Below, one piece after another: positions 59,275 to 64,000 of a stretch of 64,000 bases of DNA. The notes beneath the pieces are model-generated. The model saw nothing but the letters and a program-made list of their open reading frames with translations. It did no database searches and was not told the origin of the DNA. Made by a program: the position numbers and the translations under genes. Source of the stretch: Erythrocercus mccallii (lineage: Eukaryota > Chordata > Aves > Passeriformes > Dicruridae); assembly GCA_013397435.1 (NCBI GenBank), contig VZRG01000275.1, positions 434,001 to 498,000 on the forward strand, written 5' to 3'. How positions within the stretch are numbered: the stretch's first letter is position 1; every line of letters begins with the position of its first letter.

Positions 59275-62200
59275 TCTAGGACTGCAAAAGCTGCTTTTTA
59301 CACAGTTTTTCTCAGAATAATACTTCTGAATCTGGCCTTCCCCCTGCTTTAGGAATCATATTGTTTCACTGAATTATAGACACCCCAATATGAGCTGGAA
59401 GCTTGACAGGCTCTGTTGCTACCACCTCATTTTCCATATCTTGTTTGTGTGTTTTGTACAGGAGCTCTACCACACTTCTTGTCAAGGATTTATGCTCATC
59501 TTTATTTTCTAGAGGTGTACATAGTTTAGGAAAGGAAAGCACTCCAGAAAATATTATAAATAAGGTGTACATATGTTACCCTTTCACATATGTGATGTTG
59601 CTGATTTGAGTTGAAAGAAAAGCAAAAAAAAATAGTAGGGTTTCTGTGAGGGACTTTTAAGGCTTGGTTCTTACAAGCTGAAAATGAGTGCAGCTTTAAC
59701 CGCTGTTTTAGGTGCTGTTTAAAATTAAGTAAAGAAAGATAGTGAAAACGGACTGAATTTCTTGCCCTGGCTTGTGGGGGTATTTTTATGTCATTAAGAT
59801 GGAATTTCCCATCACCACTGAAATGGAAGTCTTCCAAGTGCATTTGCAAGATTAGCAGAAAGTGGAAATGTACTTGGAAACAAGTTTGCCCATTTCTGCT
59901 TGGCTTCAGTAGGTCTAGCCTTTGTTAAGATCTTGAAGAAATGCTGGATCATCCTTTCCTGAAGATAATCCAGGAACCCTGAGCAGGGTTTGAAGGAAGT
60001 GATATAAACTGGATATAAACTATATGTTCACTGCCATTACACACTCCCATCTCTTCCAGAGGGGGCTGGTTTAGTTGTCTGATGGTCAGGAACCCAGAAC
60101 ATCATGGTTGTACTGTTTTTCTATTAGTGAAAGAGATGGTTACCAACAAAGAGACACTCATGCTATCTTCCCCTGAGGAAGATTTGTCTCATCCTGGTCT
60201 GTATTGCCTGTTCCACTCAATTTTCTAAACAGAACTTTAAACGAGTGGCTAAAATTTTGTCTAGATTTTTAATCGCAAAAAATAAAGTTTTGTGCTGTCA
60301 TGGCTAGAGGAATTTAACTATCTGTTCTTTGACACAGGCCACCTGCCTGCCCCATTTGGCCGGCCTCTTTGGCCTCCCGTTTGCCCTTTCTCAGACTGGT
60401 TTCTTGGCAATATAGTAATCCCACACTTAACTGACCCATCCTGTCTGAGGCATTAGAGATGACTGAAGTCGTCTTTTCGTAACTGGAAGTAGAAAAAGAA
60501 GCTGCAAGAAATCAAATCATGAAGTGAATGGATCAAATGATGAATTTCCATTCCAGGTGTGACTCCACGGCAGATGATGATTCCGATACCATTTTGGGTG
60601 TGGATCTCTGTGCTGACCAAGAACTTGGAAGGGGTAAAAAACAACTGCAAAACTCTGCAGGAGAAGAGCCCTTAGCACTTCAGTCTCGTGGGATATGACT
60701 GATCTGCTCTAACTTCCAGTGGCAGCAAACTGTTCTTTCTGGCATATTTTAGCTACTTCTTTTCTCCTGCATCTCATGTAGTACAATACCTTTTCATCAT
60801 TTCTTGTTGCTGGAAGAGAGGTGATGAGTGTCCATGTTCTGCTAGGGGAATTTTTTCATCTAGGACAAGTGTAGGCAGAAGATACTATTAGTTTGATTGA
60901 GCAGAACACAAAGGCAGTTAGAAAATGTGACATATATGTCCTTACATCCACCTATAGGAGTATGCGGTTTTAAGACCAATACAGTAAGTCTCCTGTCAGG
61001 GAGAGTTAGCTGCCAGCCAGACTGGTTTCCCAGAAAAGAAGACTCTGTAGGCTGGCTGCTGTTTAATAAGTGCACTCTGTCCGTTATTCAAGCTTTTGAG
61101 TGGATTGCTTTTGCTTATAGAAAAAACTGAATTCTCTCTTTGTTAAACAAAAATCATCATGTTCTTGAATTTATAACAGAATCACAGACATTCGTGCAAA
61201 GTAATCCAAGGGTGGGTTGTTTTGCCTGTCTTGTCTGTTTTTTCCCCCCCAAGTCAAGCTCAGATGTCAAGTGTTGCTGAACCTGTTTGGTTGCTTTGTG
61301 AAACCTGGAGGGGCACAAACTGCCACCTGGAGCTGCTGCCCAGAGCAGCCACTACTACGTCTGACTAGTTCACAAAGACACATTTATTCTGGTTGGCATT
61401 AATTAGATGAAGAAGGTAGGAAAGGAAAAGGGAAGAAAAGAAGTTATTGCATTCCTGAGCTGGTAATATATACAGGACTGACAAGTGGAGAGGAAAATTG
61501 CAGAGCATAGCCGCCGTCTCTACTGGCAACTGAAAACAGCCCAGTAACTTTGTTTTCAAGGGACTTGTGCTTTGTCTATTTGCTCTAAAGAGAGCTAGGT
61601 AGGATACATTGATGCTAGCTGTAGCAAACAAATATTACCTGGAATGGAAAATTTGATTTGCATTAAATATTAAAAACATAGAATCAAGATCCCAATTCTT
61701 TGAATCTTCACTATGTAAAGCGCTAATAGCAATGGGGTTTTTTAGGGGAGAAGGTTTTTTGGTGGTTTTTGTTTGGGGAGGGTGAGGAGGGCATGAAATT
61801 ATTGCTCAGCAAGTCCAAAACTTAAAACTGACATTCTCTACAAGGGCATACTATAAAGGCCTGAAGTATAAAAAGGCTTTCGAAGGAGAAGCTAATGAAG
61901 ATGGGCACAGGGATGGCTGTTCCACTGCATCAGAGTGGATATTCCTGAGAGAGGATTAGTCACTTATAGGTTTTTTCCTCACCCACCTTCTATAGGACAT
62001 AATCTTTCCATGGCAACTGTGAAGAGCTGTGAAGAGAACATTTCATTAATCTAGTGTGACTGCTCCCTCTGAAATTATATATCTATATTAAAAATCTCAA
62101 GTTCAAGGAGATTAAAATTGATGGCTGCAATATGTATTATTCTCACCTGATATTCTGTGATATGTTAATACCAGTCCTGTATGAACTTTAGCTTTTGAAA

Positions 62201-64000
62201 CATATTGCCCATGTGATGACCTGTTCATTAACAGAAACTTGAAGTATAACACCCCTACCAGTTAGAGGACTTTGTCATTCCTTTTAGGCTGAAAAATTCC
62301 ATTCTCAAGACCTGAAAGTTTCATAAAAATTTCTCCCTAAAGACATTGCTACTGCTTAATAGCCATCTGGTTTGGGTTTATTTCTTGAGTCACTATGGGG
62401 GCCTTTGTTCTTTGGTTTACCTGCTAGACTTTGTTTTTATTTAAGCTTTTTTGTTTCCTCTTGCTTGAGTAAAAAAGCACTGTTTCTTATCATGCTTTTA
62501 GTTGCAATTTGCATTGTATTTTATGATAGATTACAGTTTGAAAAATGGAAAGAAATACAGTAGAGTTTCCTTTCTTCTTCTATTTGTCATCAACACTTTC
62601 GGGGAAAACTTCATGACATGGACTATGGTGATAGTGCTAGTGAGAACTGCAGGAGCTCTGGAGAGCCTGCAGCTTGAGTGGCAGACTCTTCTTTCTGGTT
62701 GATGGGAAAAAATACTTGCACAAGTCCTTTACCTGAAATTTGACAGTGAGTTGTGTTTATTTTTGTGTAGATGCAGGTGCACCACCCTGAAGAAGACATT
62801 GACAAGCAAATAAGGAGTAGAGTATGACACAAAATGAAAGTTGCCAGATAGTCAGAGATTTAATAATAAATACAAAAAAAATTATTGTTGTGTTGTCCAG
62901 GACTTGGTGCTTATTTAATTTCTTGCAGATCATGAGTGCTTAGAGAAAGAGTGATTGATGGGATTAATTAGAGATATATGTTTAACAAGTGTTCCTGGCT
63001 CCTGTGGTTCATTAATTAAAGCTTGAACTTTGTAACAATGCTCTTTGCAATCCATATTGGTTTACAAATTCAAACCATTTTGGTTTTGAATGGAGTAGAA
63101 ATCAAATGAACAGGTAAGTAATACAATAAAAATAACATGTACTGGGTTACAGTGATTTATATTTCATTGGGGAATCAAAAAAACCTGAATCAACCCATAA
63201 ATCAAGCGTAATTGGCAAGACCTGCCTTTGTGGAGATGTTTTCTTTAGCAGTCTCTGGCGGTCTGTGTTTAAATTCATCTTATGTGACGTTACAAGAATT
63301 AGTCTTTGAACTAACTGTAGACTAAATATATAATTTTAATGTTTTAAGCAGTTCATTGAGAACATTGAATATCCAGAATCTTTTTCTTTACGTATTTGCA
63401 TTTGTAAATAATTATATCTCTTCACTTGACAAACTATTAGAAAATTAACAAAAGGGTGTATGTGTTTCTCTGCAAATCAAGGGCCTCTATCCTAAAGTTT
63501 TTTGAAATCTAAAAGGCAATTAATTCACTTAACAGGCCCTGTGCTGGTAAGTAGGGATTTGAGTTCTCTGATACTTTATTTTTCATAAGTTAGTGTTCTT
63601 TATCAAAAGGCACAGCTTTCTTTTACTAATACTTTTCAAGGCTATTCATTTTAATTTGCTAATGATCCTAATTTCTTTTAAAATATACTGGTACAATTAA
63701 TATATGAATATCACTGGAAGACAATAGACAATACCCTCAGGACCAAAGATTATTTCATTAGCATAAACCTGTTTGGTTCTAATCCTCTAAGTATTTGCCT
63801 ATGTACTTAACTTTATTCAGCATTCCCAAGAAGTTCTTTTATCTGATGCTATCTCTCAGTGTAGAGCAACTGCCACTACTGTTTTCAGTAAGAAGATGCT
63901 CCCTTCAAAGAACTATGTTGAACTATGGCTTTAGTTGGAAACAACTGAAGTTTCAGCAAAACCAGGAGCTGAGTGTGAGGCTAAAATACCCTTGTAATTA
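59275..64000. other. AT-rich non-coding stretch, no gene seen
   Basis: No gene is supported. Open frames of up to 107 codons show no domain. A G/T-rich tract lies at 61733-61792 with several G runs, not meeting the strict quadruplex rule in four runs. An octamer-like word, atttgcat, lies near 61655. Nothing else was assigned. Confidence 0.6.

Noticed and set aside
1..64000. Novel gene system, endogenous retrovirus, CRISPR array, tRNA or rRNA genes
   Set aside because: I looked on both strands and found no paired long terminal repeats, no gag/pol/env-like frames, no regularly spaced repeats and no RNA gene that I could recognise. A profile search with tRNAscan, Rfam and repeat libraries would be needed to exclude small or diverged cases.

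Overview
The window looks like about 64 kb of non-coding DNA from a bird nuclear genome, most likely intronic or in the 5' region of a gene. It is AT-rich and has no convincing protein-coding exon. The longest open frame is 182 codons and does not look like a protein. The bird assignment rests on six CR1 (chicken repeat 1) non-LTR retrotransposon copies. They carry the characteristic 3' ends, a block like 'ccttccaaccc' followed by 'ttctatgattct'-type octamer repeats. No Alu-like or L1-like sequence was seen. Two older fragments resemble MIR/L2. CR1 also occurs in other sauropsids, so 'bird' is an inference, not proof.

Layout. 1-4960 is AT-rich unique sequence with one short CR1 tail near 1.7 kb. 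4960-5515 is a weak CpG-rich patch holding a 17-bp minisatellite and ending in a splice-donor-like site. 5.5-24.2 kb is AT-rich, with A-rich and T-rich tracts, microsatellites and two MIR/L2-like relics (14.5 and 16.5 kb). 24.19-24.42 kb is a compact CpG island lying directly against a CR1 fragment. 24.6-36.6 kb is again AT-rich. It holds a near-duplicate 65-bp segment (32.9 and 34.3 kb), an X-box-like RFX motif (26.6 kb) and a CR1 tail (35.9 kb).

36.66-37.09 kb is the best promoter candidate: a CpG-rich stretch with an inverted CCAAT box, a TATA-like box and a probable short first exon ending at a clean donor (CAG|gtaagg) at 37032/37033. A second CpG-rich patch at 38.5-38.74 kb also ends at a strong donor (gtaagt) at 38740. 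Both point to + strand transcription, so they could be alternative first exons of one gene whose body lies to the right of the window. I do not recognise the gene.

38.7-64 kb has a cytosine-run cluster that could form a G-quadruplex on the minus strand (42.9 kb), a 22-bp perfect palindrome (43.05 kb) and a possible old inverted-repeat element (45.4 kb). It also holds three long CR1 copies (46.2, 50.7 and 58.4 kb, the last two with internal deletions) and a homopurine tract bracketed by a 12-bp inverted repeat (57.6 kb). I found no tRNA, rRNA, CRISPR array, endogenous retrovirus or gene system, and nothing that supports a novel biological system. The interest here is regulatory and structural.
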